Assembly: GCF_963675165.1 (NCBI RefSeq)
Contig: NC_087380.1
Coordinates: 5,030,071-5,094,070, forward strand
DNA from: Halichondria panicea
Lineage: Eukaryota; Porifera; Demospongiae; Suberitida; Halichondriidae
Reading direction: 5' to 3'
Length of the DNA stretch: 64,000 nt
Below the pieces are notes generated by a model. The model searched no databases and was not told where the DNA came from. It saw nothing but the letters and a program-made list of their open reading frames with translations. The position numbers and the translations under genes are program-made. Shown here one piece after another: positions 27,301 through 39,503 of this stretch. Each line of letters begins with the position of its first letter. Within the stretch, counting starts at the first letter, position 1.

Positions 27301-29686
27301 ATTTGACTACTACACTCGTGACAGGGCCACTCCTCGGAGGGATAGTTTCTATGGTGGCCGTGATGATATAACTGCAGCTGTTGGCAAAGAAGAAGACGGT
27401 ATCACTTCTATTAAGTGGAGGAAGCCTCTAACGTCAAGTAAGGATTCGCATTGATAAACATTTGCAGCAATTATAAAGTTGCACGTTCGTTTTCATAGAA
27501 TACACTTGCATGCATGGATAACATGTGCTTAGAACGTGTGTTCTTTCCTTATCTCATAATTAATCAAACATGTGAAGGAAACAGGAAGTTTTGACACGGA
27601 TTTTTGAAGCAATTATACAACCATACTAGTTTGTGGAGGGGTCACTTTATACATTTTTTTGTTTGGTGTCCTTTGACAGTCATTGTTCTTTCCTTGAAAG
27701 AACCCACAAACGATGCTTCAATCATTCAACACCATGACATGCATGCAGGCATACATTTTGTAAACAAACATGCACCGAACCAAAACATAGACTGACCTTG
27801 ATTGTGAAAAGCCAAAACAATGCACGTTCTATCTAGTCACACAGTAACACGCACACACACACACACACAACAGGTGAACTTGCTGATCATGACATCTCCA
27901 CTCAACTCATGAGTGTTATCTGGTCTTTCGGACAAGTCTACCCTGATTACTTCCATTTCCCTAGCTCTGGAATCGAAGCCGGAACTGTCAGTAACGAACG
28001 TTTCTACAAGCCGGATGAAATCAAATATCATGGCACCCGTAACCGTGGATCGACCAGCATCAACTTTTTCGATGTTGACACGGACAGTGGTGTGGATAGA
28101 TGCAGTGGCAGTGTTAGACGGGACTGTGCCAACATGGATGAAGAGTGTGGCTACCAGGCAAAATGGACACAGCTGGGTGATGTCGTTAGGTTCTCAATCT
28201 CTGCCAGGAAGACAGCTCCTAGAACAGAGTGGCTGGCCATCGGATTCTCCAATGACCAAGATATGGTGAGCACGTGGATGCAACCCGTTAAATATTGGGG
28301 AAGTAAAGTCACACAAGGGGGTTAGATTTTTGCACTGCATTGCTAGGGTACAGCTTTATAATTACAAAAATTGATGTCTCGTTCATCCACACACACACAC
28401 CTAGCGTATGAGTGACATTGTGGTTGGAGCAGCAGATGATTCAGGATTCTTCGTCACTGACAGGTGAGGAAGACTACTAAACTACATTCCTGCACAATTA
28501 TCTATAATTATGTCTGGGTTATGTGTTATGTAAGCCTATAGTTGTTGGGTCCAGCAGCAGCTGTTCCTGCATCCCCCAGGTTTACATCATTGCGTGAGGT
28601 GTTGATGATATTCATAATTCTTTGAGTGGCATCTTTTCAGTATCTCAAGTGTGTGTATTATTGTGGCATTGATAGGTCATACAATTAAACATTCCTGTGT
28701 GTGTGCCAGTCATGCCTGTCTGGGAGGTGGTTAAATCTATTATTTGTTGAGCAATAATTATGTCCCATTTTATTATACTCATAGATGGTACATTGTGAAC
28801 TAGCATTAGTCTATCCACCCATAATGACGGCACTTGGCTATATAATAGCTGATTGATAGAAAATACACTTTATTTCTTGCAGATATGCCACGGCTAAAGC
28901 TCAGCCTCCAATCGATGCTAGTCAGGACATAAGCGACTTTCATGCTTCAGTCAACAATGGTCGAATGTCTCTAACCTTTACCCGCCCCCTGGATGCCACA
29001 GACAGCAATGATATCTCCCTCACTCAGTGCAGGTATTTCCTGCTCGGATGGGGCGGGAGTGCTGATGTGGCAGCCAGGACTATTAGTTACCACTCTCAGA
29101 TACCCATCATACCAAATGAGAGGGTCTGTTTCTTCCCTCCTGAAATATGCCCTGGTAAGTAACTCCAGAATTTGTCACATGATGGCACGACTGTTAAAGC
29201 CTGAAGATATTCCAAGCAAAAGCTTATTTTCTGCCAGTAGCCGTTAATTATCGATTGTACATATACCAACACGAAGCCTTCAATTACATACATGTACTCT
29301 CCCACCCTATCCGTTATCGATTGTACATAATACCAACACGAAGCCTTCAATTACATACATGTACTCTCCCACCCTATCCGTTATCGATTGTACATAATAC
29401 CAACACGAAGCCTTCAATTACATACATGTACTCTCCCACCCTATCCCCTATCCGTTATCGATTGTACATAATACCAACACGAAGCCTTCAATTACATACA
29501 TGTACTCTCCCACCCTAGCCGTTATCGATTGTACATATACCAACACGAAGCCTTCAATTACATACATGTACTCTCCCATATAACACACACACAGCTGATC
29601 GGTTTAGCGGTGCTGGTGCAGTTAGTGCGTCTCTTGTCTCCGTGCTACTTTGCACACTCTTTGCTAAGCTCCTCCTCATATTTTAA
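24372..29686 (+). CDS. Secreted LPMO-like / EGF / double-DOMON protein, predicted GPI-anchored
   Basis: Fourteen phase-consistent exons: 24372-24522, 24632-24711, 24824-24912, 24972-25117, 25291-25392, 25515-25643, 25730-25824, 26590-26704, 26859-27164, 27234-27437, 27874-28265, 28405-28463, 28883-29154, 29595-29686; 743 aa. A signal peptide ends at QIS, leaving an HGHVRLTFPP N-terminus. With H76 (SHRGG) and FWSCADIAIV this resembles the copper histidine brace of lytic polysaccharide monooxygenases. Next come two Cys-rich EGF-type segments (CSGNGVC...CEC, then CEDDNDC...CFC), then two DOMON domains. Each DOMON has a candidate haem Met (MDCTDIVIG; MRMSDIVVG) and a later His (YFHFP; SYHSQ). DOMON 1 carries an inserted acidic repeat. 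The last exon is a small-residue stretch plus hydrophobic tail, a typical GPI signal. EGF and DOMON calls are firm; LPMO activity and haem binding are inferred. Confidence 0.78.
26963..27145 (+). repeat. 15-bp coding minisatellite (NEEGA/SEEGA repeat)
   Basis: About twelve tandem copies of a 15-bp unit (GAAGAGGGGGCAAAT and variants) encode five-residue repeats of the form N/S-E-E-G-A. All units keep the frame, with only N/S swaps and one G-to-A residue change. The array sits in exon 9, between two core strands of DOMON 1, so it makes a long acidic loop. The complementary-strand ORFs here are shadows of the repeat. Confidence 0.9.
29246..29580. repeat. 66-74-bp minisatellite, five copies, in last intron
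   Basis: Five tandem units contain TTATCGATTGTACAT, ACCAACACGAAGCCTT and TACATGTACTCTCCCA. Unit starts are spaced 67, 67, 74 and 66 bp; the 74-bp unit has an extra CCTATCC. It lies in the last intron, just upstream of the exon encoding the predicted GPI signal. Confidence 0.88.
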
Positions 29687-29986
29687 ACTGAAAAATCATA
29701 ATTATTTAACTTTGTTGATGTTATTTTTATTATGAACATTGCATATAGCTTCGAGTGTTGTTGGTATAATTATTATAAACAATTATGTGTATTATGAACT
29801 CAGATGATTGCCATGTGATTGGCCAGAGACTAGCTTGCACACTCCTTGCTAAGCTCCTCATTATTTTAAATCATAATTCAATCATGCATAATTATAATTT
29901 ATTGTTATTGTTATTGTCAACATTGCATATATAATTATAGCTTCAAGTTTTGTTGGTATAAAAAATTTATGCATCTTATGAACCTG
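29687..29986. other. Convergent 300-bp gap
   Basis: Lies between the stop codons of two convergent genes. AT-rich. A segment around TTGCTAAGCTCCTC followed by ATTTTAAA occurs at 29657-29690 and again near 29845-29870, a local duplication of the 3' end of the upstream gene. No clear AATAAA for either gene was picked out. Confidence 0.4.
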
Positions 29987-32900
29987 TCAGATGGATATGT
30001 CATGCCAGAGGCTATTAACAATTCTAAGCTCAAGCATGTTTTGATCTTGTACTGAGAGAGAGGGAAAGAAGTTGACACCAGCTATTCTCTCAATGTCTCT
30101 CAGTGGAGTAAGTGCCAGGGTCAGCTTAGTGGTCAGGTCTGACGAGCCCTGCGTGTGTGGGGGTATATACAATCTCTACCATGCATTGTTTGTTTTACAA
30201 GTACTTCATAATTATGAACAAAGGTGCTGGTATCACAGTGAAGCAGGACTATCAGTATACGGGCGTATATAACTGAGTGCATGCACAATAATTATGCATG
30301 TACAAGTCTTAAATATACATGAATGTGTACATCCTAAATATATATACACCCATCCACGTACATACAAAAGTATGACCACATTTAGGGGGACCAGGGTTGT
30401 AAGCAATTTGGATGAGTACGATACAACCAGAATCCCATAAATAGACATGCAATCAACAGTGAATTAAAGGCAAACAATTGATAAATTATCAAAAACTCAC
30501 CCCAGGGGCCAGAGGATGTTCAAACAAGAACCCAATAGTGTCCAGTTGCTCGTACCCACACATGTACGGCTCCAAACCATCGTCGAGACAACGCACAGCT
30601 ATGGCGTAAAACTGTGTTGGTACTGCCAAACTCCTAGTCCCATTAGTCCACCATTGATACTCGCCCTCAGGGTCTCGAAAACCGTCATGGTTTGAGTCCA
30701 ACACTACGCCCAGTATGATGTGAATGGTGCTGTGAAGCTTCGCCCAGTTGGACAGCCGGGAGATAAGAGGCTTCCACACATCTGTGCACGAGAGCAAGGA
30801 CGGGTTTATTACAGTCACCACATGTATGCATACAGGTGTGGGATACTGTAGCATCCGTTTAATTAACTAAATTGTATGTACATGTACACTGGACATTTGC
30901 ATAGAGATATATTATAGCTTACAAAGACTCTACTGTAACAACAGTCTGTACTATTCACAAGGATGGGGATGGTTAAGTGTTCACACAATTATTATCAATA
31001 AACTGAAACACCGTGTTTGAGGCAGATCACCGTCACCATGCAATAATGTTAGACACACCTGTGTTGAACTTTGCACTTTGGGGCAAGATATTACTTAATA
31101 GTGAAGTGGTGAGCTCTTCTATCTCCACTGTGCTAAGACCAGCGGCCATCCTGATAGGACGGAGGGTGGTTTGACTGTATGTGATGTTGGCGACTTCAAC
31201 ATTGAAGGAAGGTGGAGGGCTGTAATCTGTGCAGCTTGCCGAGTTGCTAGGCAAAAGGCGAGGGTCTCGACGTACACAGGTGGTAGTGAAAGGGGAGGTA
31301 GTGAAGTCTTGTACTTGCTATGGTGAAAAAAATGTAGCAGTTACTGACGGTATCATGTGTAAAAAAAGAAGTAGAATGTCATACAGTGAAACCTGTTTAG
31401 TGGTCAGATTCACCCTCGGTACACCTACAATAAAGAGGTGGCCTGCTAACACAGGTTGAAACATAATTATGCTTTGGGGCCCATTAATCTGGCTGTATTA
31501 ATAGAGGGTGACGTGCCTATACATGATGTATGGGTGACCACAATAGCTCCGGGTCATAAAGCACCTCAGGAGACCCGGGTTAGAAGTGGGTTAGCTGTGA
31601 GTAAACAATGCTAAACATAACCATTTATGGGAAGGTGTTTACGCTGTGGGTTTGCACTCCAGAACTAATCTGTGCCCTGACATGACTTGGGGTTTACGCT
31701 GTGGGTTTGCACTCCAGAACTAATCTGTGCCCTGACATGACTTAGGGTTTACGATCAATCTATACATGTACATGTACATGTACCAGCAGCTTTTGTTATT
31801 CTCACCTGTCTGGTAAGCTTGTAGGCGGTCCACAGTGGCAAGTGTAGCTCGTGACTGTAGAGAGAGACATAGTGCTGCTGCACCATGAGACAGGAGTCCA
31901 GCCCCACCCCCACTGTGGGGGGTGCTCCCCAGGGTAGATGATTCGAGATGTATATGGCCGCTATGAGGGAGTTAAGAAATTGACAGTATACATACAGTAA
32001 TGGAGTCCACAGTGACTGTTCGCAAATTATATGCACTGTATTGCCATTAAGATGAAATGTCAATTTCATAAAGACAAAGAACTATTACAAAGTATCATTA
32101 CTTTAGAAGTCTAATACCAGAAAAATAGTACAAAACCCTACATTATACAGTATGAACAATGCAATGTACTGAGTTGACACCAATTTGACCAATTACCAAT
32201 TACCAATTAACCAATTAACCACTTAACCCGATTGCCACCTTGCACAAACAAACAGGTCACCTCTCTAAGAAGGGAACACAATCTCTGTTCACACTCCTAA
32301 AAATTAGCGACGACTTACCAGTAGCATCTGAGATGTCCAGAGCTCTATCAGCACTGACAACGCTCCTGTTGTTCACACCTTCACACCCTACACCATCACC
32401 AGGTATACTGCACACACACTCCTCACAAGATGTGCGGGAGATAAACGTGCTCTCATTGGTCGGAAATAGGCACTTGTCGATGGACCATGGATGTAGTGCA
32501 GGGGTGGTAGGTGGGTAGGCCTGTGTGGGAGGGAGCTGCGAGGCTTGTGAGGGTGTGAGGAAGTCATAGAGAGCACCTCTTGTGCCGTTATTAGGAGCAG
32601 GAGGTATCCCTAGCAACCCTGCACAGTGATAAGAGAGTACAGGGATAAGAGAGATAAGTGTGTGGGCTTAATTAGTACACAATGACACAATGACTCCAGC
32701 TGCAGACCATATAAGGGCATTTGGAAATGGGTTTATTCCCAAATTGCTTCTACAGGATGGCTGGGAAATGTATGGGTGCAGGTGATTGCTTTGTGGTAAA
32801 CTTAGTTGGGTTCTGGACCTGACAATACGTGCTGGGATTGTTTTGTCTGCTTTGGTATTATCCCAAGGTGCCCACATCAAGAGATCGATCCTATGCAATA

Positions 32901-35900
32901 CACCCACTCAACTTTCACAAAATAGAATCAGATCTGTACTACAGTATTAATTACTGCAATGTTTGCGAATGAAAATCCTTTGGGGACGACATAATCAAAT
33001 TTTGACACTTTGCTATCTAGAATCAGGCAAAGATCATGATGTCATATACCAAATACCAAGTACTGTATACTTGTAAGTCTTTGTTATCCATTAGCACTTG
33101 CAAAGTTCGCTAAAATTCGCTAAAATTAGTACCTGTTTGGTATCTCATCATACACGTAAATAAGGTATCTCATCATACACGTACATGTACTGTAATTTCC
33201 TTAATTCCTTCCCTCCATTAGTATACACTACTAGTCTACAATGTGTACTTACGTAACTGCAGTGTAAGATTGTACCACATGCACACTCACCACACATGAG
33301 ATTGTAGAGGTGGATGTTGTCAAATGCTTCTGGCCTGTAATCACTCTTGAAGGCTGGACCATGAGCCTGGAAGATAGCCTAGGGGCAGACTAACATAGTA
33401 CATGCATGCAAGTTAAAACCCAGTTATTGTGCGCTTATATACAGGAGAAGTTGTCGTTAGCTAACAACAGATGTACATGTGGGATGAAGTTTTTTATAGG
33501 ACTTCAACTAATGCTCATGCAATCATCAAAAACTTAGAGGGTAACCGAAATAATTATTCAAAAGAAAGATACTGCCCTAACTTAACCATGTGTAATTGAT
33601 GGCACTTACGTGCACTTCTTCATGAATGTTATCATAGCCATGTTCCCCTTTCGACGGGGTGTAGCAAGAGGGAGGACAGCTGTGGGAGTATCAACGGAGA
33701 TAATGTACAGTATGATGATCAAGGCTTCATTTAGGGGAGGTGCGAGGGGGGTTGCTCCCCCTTCCCCCCCCTGGAAATTGTATTGGGATTAGGCCATAAC
33801 ACACGTATAGTGTTACGACACACCAACAACAAAGAGCTTTGTCTTAATATAACAACAATTACAATAGAGCTTTGTCTATTGATAACAATGAATCACAAAG
33901 CTATTTTAACTGCTCGAAGTGACTATCTGTAAGTACAGGAGGCGATTCAAGAGCCCTAACCCTAACACTGACATAAGCCCTCAGGGCCAGAATGCACCAG
34001 ATGCGATATCAGACAGTCTAAAACAAAAATTTCCTAGGGGGCATGCCCCACACCCCCTGAATGGACATGCTTGCGTACACGGATATCTGGCTCCCCCACC
34101 ACATCTTTTTGAAATGTACACGTTTGCACCCCTGCCAAATTTGTCTGCATGAAGGCCTGATTATTGAATACGTGTAGGTAGACCATTCATTGCCCCCATT
34201 GTTAAGTTAATATACGTATCTATTTAATTACTGCAGTGAGTCAACACATGCTAACGACTTACATGAAGCCTCCGATGTCTCCTAGCAACTGAACTGAACC
34301 GTAGCGTCTGGACAAGAACAATTTAGCATCAACAAACACCCATTTACACTCATTACGTGGAATGCCACAATGCTGACTGTAGTAATGGTACACTGATTGC
34401 ATTTAAAAGGAGCAATATACTTTTCTACAAAGGACAGTACTTACATTCAATAAAATTTACAGAAACATGGACAAAATATTAATCCCATGAATTTCTATTA
34501 TGGCAATGACGGTAAAATGTCGTATCCCACCTTTTTACGGCGACAAAATTTCGCGGGTATTAATTATCATCTGCGAACGAGAGTAAAATTCTAAAAATGT
34601 GTACCCGGATATTGAAATCACTAATTGGAAAGGCTATGAATATCATCACAACTAATACCGATAAATGTACTAAACAGTGAAATTGCAAAGGTCTGTAAAC
34701 ATTCATTTTGTCACATGTGTAATAGCTAAGTTAACTCACTCACTCTCTATGATAGTGACCAGCATGCAGTCTGTACGGCACAGTCTGGGTGAGGTAGAAC
34801 CTCAACGGGAGGTCACTAATGTTGGTAACCAAGGAGTCAAATACCCCCTGCAGAGCATCACTGTCTGTGGAGGGGGAGCAAAATGTAAGCTCTTAGACCC
34901 TAAAGCAGATTTGCTTGGTCAAACACTATGGTAGTTGCAAGCACAAGAGTATACTATCTAGAATAGCACTCAAGAGTCTTCACCAGTGGTGCCAAGGTTA
35001 GCCACAGGGCCGCAGCTTGGGAAGGTGACATTGGAGGAGAGAGAACTGGGCACATGCTGGAGGGGAGGAAATGGCAGAATGAGTTCATGTTGTATGCAAC
35101 CTACACTCGATCCACACACATAATTAGTGAATGTGTGTGGGAGAAATAAATGCAATCATAAAATTATTCGGATTAAGCATTCTAATAATTATACTGGCGC
35201 ATGCATAATAGTCTACATTGTTCCCAACCTTCTATGCTTCTATACTCTTTTCAGTAAACTACATACTTATAATAATTTGACCAGCATGCAAATTATCATA
35301 AGCTGATGTCTATAGGAGCCAAGGCTACATTAATTGTAACAACAAAAGTATCTTGCACACTGCATGTACAATGTACAAAGTTCAACCATCCTTTTAATCA
35401 AGTGCCCCAAAATGCCTCTTCCTACATCACTCATGTATAACAAGATTACCGACCATGACGTGCATCACATTGTCAATTCTATAGTACAACAATCACCTGA
35501 GCCAGATTAACGAGTCGTGATGCGTTGTACTCAGCCATGCCATGGTCTGACACAAAGAGCACGTTGACACAGTCTCTAATTCCCTTCTCCTCTAGCCCTT
35601 GGAACAGAGCCTCAATAGTCTGGTCAACTGTTACCAGGGCACTGTTGACTTGAGCAGAGTCTGGCCCACCTTGGTGACCAGAGTGATCAGGTTCCTCAAT
35701 GTACACTAGCATGAGCTGGGGTCTGTGGGTTGGATGAAATGTATTAAGTGAAATCTGACCACTTGCAAAGATAGACTAAGGACCATCTCTCTCTATTGAG
35801 ACCTCGGAGCACTGCCCCATACAATGCTCCACATCAACTTCAACTGCAACCAAATGTCTAATAAAGCCACAATTTATACATTGGGTCACTATAGACAACT

Positions 35901-38900
35901 TTAGTCACTGTACCGTGCAAGGGACGTACATAATATTATACTATAAAGGAACTGGAACAAACACAAGATATAAACATGAATCCATGTATCTTGGCAGAGA
36001 CAAACTTAGTTGATAAAATCAGTGGGAAGCAAACAGATGTACATTAGAAGCACTACTAAACTCAACTATAGACAACCCTCTATGTCATAACAACCCACCG
36101 GAGTGACTGTGGCAGGTCGAGCCATGTGAGCACGGTCTGGATCCTCTCTTCGAAGCTAGTCTCCTTGTTGTAAGTGTAGTAGTAGTCAGGTCTGCGGCCC
36201 TGGATCTTGGCCTCAGAGCCGGGCCAGAAGTACACTCCTGTTTTTAGGCCATTCTTACCTGCTGTCACCCATATCTATGGAGAAGAGCGAAGAAGCAGTG
36301 TATAGACTTGGGGAGTACATGTACATTTCAGTAGCATACTGAAAATCACACTCATACAAATGTCAAATGTACATGCAGTTCCATGCTATAATTATGCTCT
36401 ACATGTATATGCAGTACTTGATTGGCAGAATGAAATGCATAAAACACATGCACCTCAAGGAAAGGAGTAAGGACACAAGGGCAGGTAAGACATTGTTAAA
36501 GCTGCTTACTGGTTCTCCTTTCCACCATTGTGAGTAGTCCTGATGAGGAGAGCCGATGTAAAAAACGTCTTGGAGCTTTGTGTCATAGAATGCATTGCTC
36601 ACAATCCCGTGGGACTCTGGATACAACCCCTATGGATAGTACATTCATGTATAGTGTGTGTATTTTTGTGCAATGATCCTTTACCACATGCAAAAAGCAC
36701 TGTGCTAAGTGAATGTGACGACCCTTTACCATTCAGCAAGTGGATAATACTACAATGTACATGTATCACAGCGTGAACTCACAGTAACAATGGAGTAGTG
36801 GTTGGGGAAAGTCTTGGTGGGGAACACACTCCTCATGTAGGGAGCCCTCACACCCTCTTTAGCTGTGGGGAGGAGGGGGGAATTTTAATGTTGTACGAGT
36901 GGTTCCAGTATAGCTACAACTTTATATGCGTGCCCATAAAACGACGCTTCAGTACCTGAATAACACTTGAAAATGCACTTAAAATGCACTAGTATACAGG
37001 TAAATATTTCAACAGTGCCATTTAGAGTATTTGAGACAGCTAGGTTTCAACCATAATTATGTGGTCGCTCATGATCTAGTGCATGCATGGTGATAGCAAT
37101 TACATACGCGTAGCCCTGCACCTAGACTGTCCATGAAGGGGGTTAGCTTGCGCTCGAAGTAGGAGGCCCTAAATCCATCCAATGAGATGAGAAGGAGAGG
37201 AGGGTTCTGACAGATCTCTTCCGTCACACCGGATGGGGGTGTGGTGCAGGGGGCTGACGTTGGAGTGGGACCACTGGAATTTGAAGTGGTTCCTGCGAAT
37301 GGAATTGATAGATGGAATATCATGCAAGTGCAAGCATGGGGTAGAGGCCTTCAAGTGCATACACATAATTATACACATAGGGTGACATGTATGCACACAA
37401 TACCAACTATGGGATCTAAGTTTCGTTTTATTTGCTGACAATTTACTGACAGTTAATTTGCATCAACTGTGGGATTACTGGACCTGCAGTAACTATATAC
37501 ATGTATAATGTTATTGTACATGGACGACGGTTACGCTACACAATTCTCTGAAAATGAAACGTAAGGGGAAACACCCTATCTACTGTACAATCAAGGGCGT
37601 ATACAGAGAAGAGGGAATGCAATTCATTATGTACCCTACGTACTCATCCGACTTCGTATCAGAGACCGGATATACTAAAAATAGAATCCAGTATACGGAG
37701 GTAAACAAGTGGGCGGTGTTATTTACGGAGTTATAATTATGGGCGTGTACATCAGAGCTGCCTTTGCTAGCTAGCTAGCTAGCTAGCTAACAGTGCAGTA
37801 TTATTTTAGAGAAGTGTCATGACCAGTCCTAGTCCAGCCAGGTCCAAGACAACCCTTCGAGCAGGAAGTTAAGTGCTGGGCGCATTGTTAAGAGACTCAG
37901 GAAGACAGGTTTATTGTACCTGTCCTAGGTTTCATCTTCTTAGAGTTGTAACTGTTGGATGGTTTGCCTTTGCCTTTGACACTGCTAGTACGAGCCATAC
38001 TGCTGCTGAGAACTAGTTTTACTATGCTGCAATCGAGCTAGATAGCCGGCTAGCATAAAAAAAAGACCTTGATTTGCCTTGTGCGGTCAAAGGTTACGTG
38101 TGGGCGTTTTTGCGGGCAGTTCTAAAAATAGCTCAATACGAAGTCAGATGATTCTGAGAATAGGGTGAGTTGCATGCCCTCTTCTCTGTATACGCCCTTG
38201 GTACAATGTAGTGGTACATGTATTGACGTTGTGAGCATAATTATATAAATTTACTAACCTTCAAAGTGATAAGGGATGGCAAAGTGTCCGATGATGATAC
38301 CAATCACAAATATTGCCATCAACAGTGCCACCTGTTTTAAAATGGTTGTAAATCAGTGAGGAGCAATTTGAAGAAATAAGAACTGTTATCAGCTAATGAA
38401 CAGCAAGCACATTTAGAGGGCAACTAATGTTTAGGCCACCATGTTAAGCTTTTTCTGAGATACTTGTATTTGTTCATGTGAAACTTGTGTACTGGCAAAG
38501 TTTCATCCAGTGGGGGGGAGGGGGGGGCAGGGGTGAACCTTCCCCCAAAATGTTGTAGAATAAGGACATCATCAAATTAGTATGTGCAATATGTAACTAG
38601 ATCTACGTGACGCACAAGCATGTAATAGAGAGTGTGGTCAACAAATGTGGGAGTGGCCAACCATTTTGCCAAACCTTCCCCCCCAAACTTTTAATCCTAG
38701 ATGAACCTGACTGGGGTCACACTAATAAGCATGCCATCCTACAACAGCTCAAGGTCATGCCAATCTATTTAGCAGGCCATATTTAGCAGGTCAATTCTTT
38801 AATATAGCCAACTGTTGGTCTGCATGTACATACACAATACATACATGTAAACCAGTCGGCAACTCACAGCAAATACTATAAAGTACAGCAACTTTCGTCT

Positions 38901-39278
38901 CTTGCCATGTGATACCTGCATACAAACAAACAAACAACAATTACTGAAGTGTATGACACATGGGCAGGTGTCACTTTAGCTCAGTTTAGCTCATGGTTCA
39001 CTTTTACAGGCAAAACGAGGTGGAGAAGGAATTAAGAAACTCTTACATTACAGTGCTAAACTCACTGAAAATGTGAGCTGTTTCCTGCGTCTAATTCCGA
39101 AGTCACTGTCACTGCTCTCCTCCTCAGCCTCAGGGAGGAACTCATCCATAGAGTTATCAGTAAAGTAGACCTGGTCCTGGGAGTACGGGTGTACGTGTGT
39201 GGGTTGTGCATGGTTGAGCTAGCAACAATTATAAACAAAAGAAAGTTAGATTGTCCTGCACAGTCTTACCTCATCCAT
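29987..39278 (-). CDS. Type II membrane ectonucleotide pyrophosphatase/phosphodiesterase with nuclease-like domain
   Basis: Hydrolyses extracellular nucleotides and dinucleotides. Nineteen phase-consistent exons: 39270-39278, 39066-39218, 38868-38915, 38259-38331, 37122-37292, 36783-36862, 36510-36629, 36099-36274, 35497-35722, 34984-35056, 34744-34864, 34263-34307, 33610-33679, 33291-33378, 32319-32618, 31806-31960, 31059-31317, 30501-30781, 29987-30148; 869 aa. Cytosolic N-terminus, one TM (~63-88), then the catalytic domain with metal ligand D133 (SLDGFR), nucleophile T169 (FPTKTFPNH), EPDHSGHQGGP, VSDHGM and HGYDN...QAHGPAF. A C-terminal nuclease-like domain follows (LPWG..., LPLWTAYKLTRQ, VVLDSNHDG), ending PLRDIERIAGVNFF. 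The layout is ENPP1/3-like, but the two somatomedin-B domains are missing. All catalytic residues are kept. Confidence 0.9.
31637..31748. repeat. 55-bp direct duplication in ENPP intron
   Basis: Two near-identical tandem units, each with TTTACGCTGTGGGTTTGCAC and ending CCTGACATGACTT, offset by 55 bp, followed by the start of a third. Recent local duplication; non-coding. Confidence 0.8.
37592..38200. mobile_element. 609-bp inverted-repeat transposon with 7-bp target duplication
   Basis: Ends are CAAGGGCGTATACAGAGAAG... and its complement, about 31 bp with one mismatch. The flanks carry an exact 7-bp duplication GTACAAT (37585-37591 and 38201-38207), a clean insertion footprint in ENPP intron 4. 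The interior has a GCTAGCTAGC tract and, on the minus strand, an ATG-led exon-like stretch (37998-37920; MARTSSVKGKGKPSNSYNS...) ending at a GTACAA donor. Too small to be autonomous; family unknown. Confidence 0.85.
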
Positions 39279-39503
39279 TATACTGTAACTTGTTGTTATA
39301 TCGAGTCTAGAGCTAAAGATATGTGCACAGCATGCTAGCAGAGAAGACCGAGACAGAGATCAAAGTAGCTGTGGTGCTTGGCTTGTGGGTGTGGTGTAAA
39401 GGTGTAAGATGAAAAGGTCAAAGTACATTGACCCTTCACTTCCAATCTCCAATCTCAACAAAACATAGATCTAGTACCTGTACCTGTAGTCCACACCTGC
39501 ACC
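39279..39503. promoter_or_regulatory. Putative bidirectional promoter (ENPP / DBT)
   Basis: The start codons of two divergent genes are 225 bp apart, so both 5' UTRs and promoters must fit here or overlap. No TATA box or named motif was recognised. The shared-promoter call is inferred from geometry alone. Confidence 0.45.

Noticed and set aside
29246-29580. CRISPR-like regular repeats
   Set aside because: The units are contiguous with no variable spacers and lie in an intron; it is a minisatellite.
36783-37122. ENPP exon 5 donor at the CTACGC|GTATGT site
   Set aside because: It gives the wrong phase for exon 36783-36862; the upstream donor CTAG|GTGCAG keeps phase and gives the family-typical MDSLAKEGVRAPYMR join.
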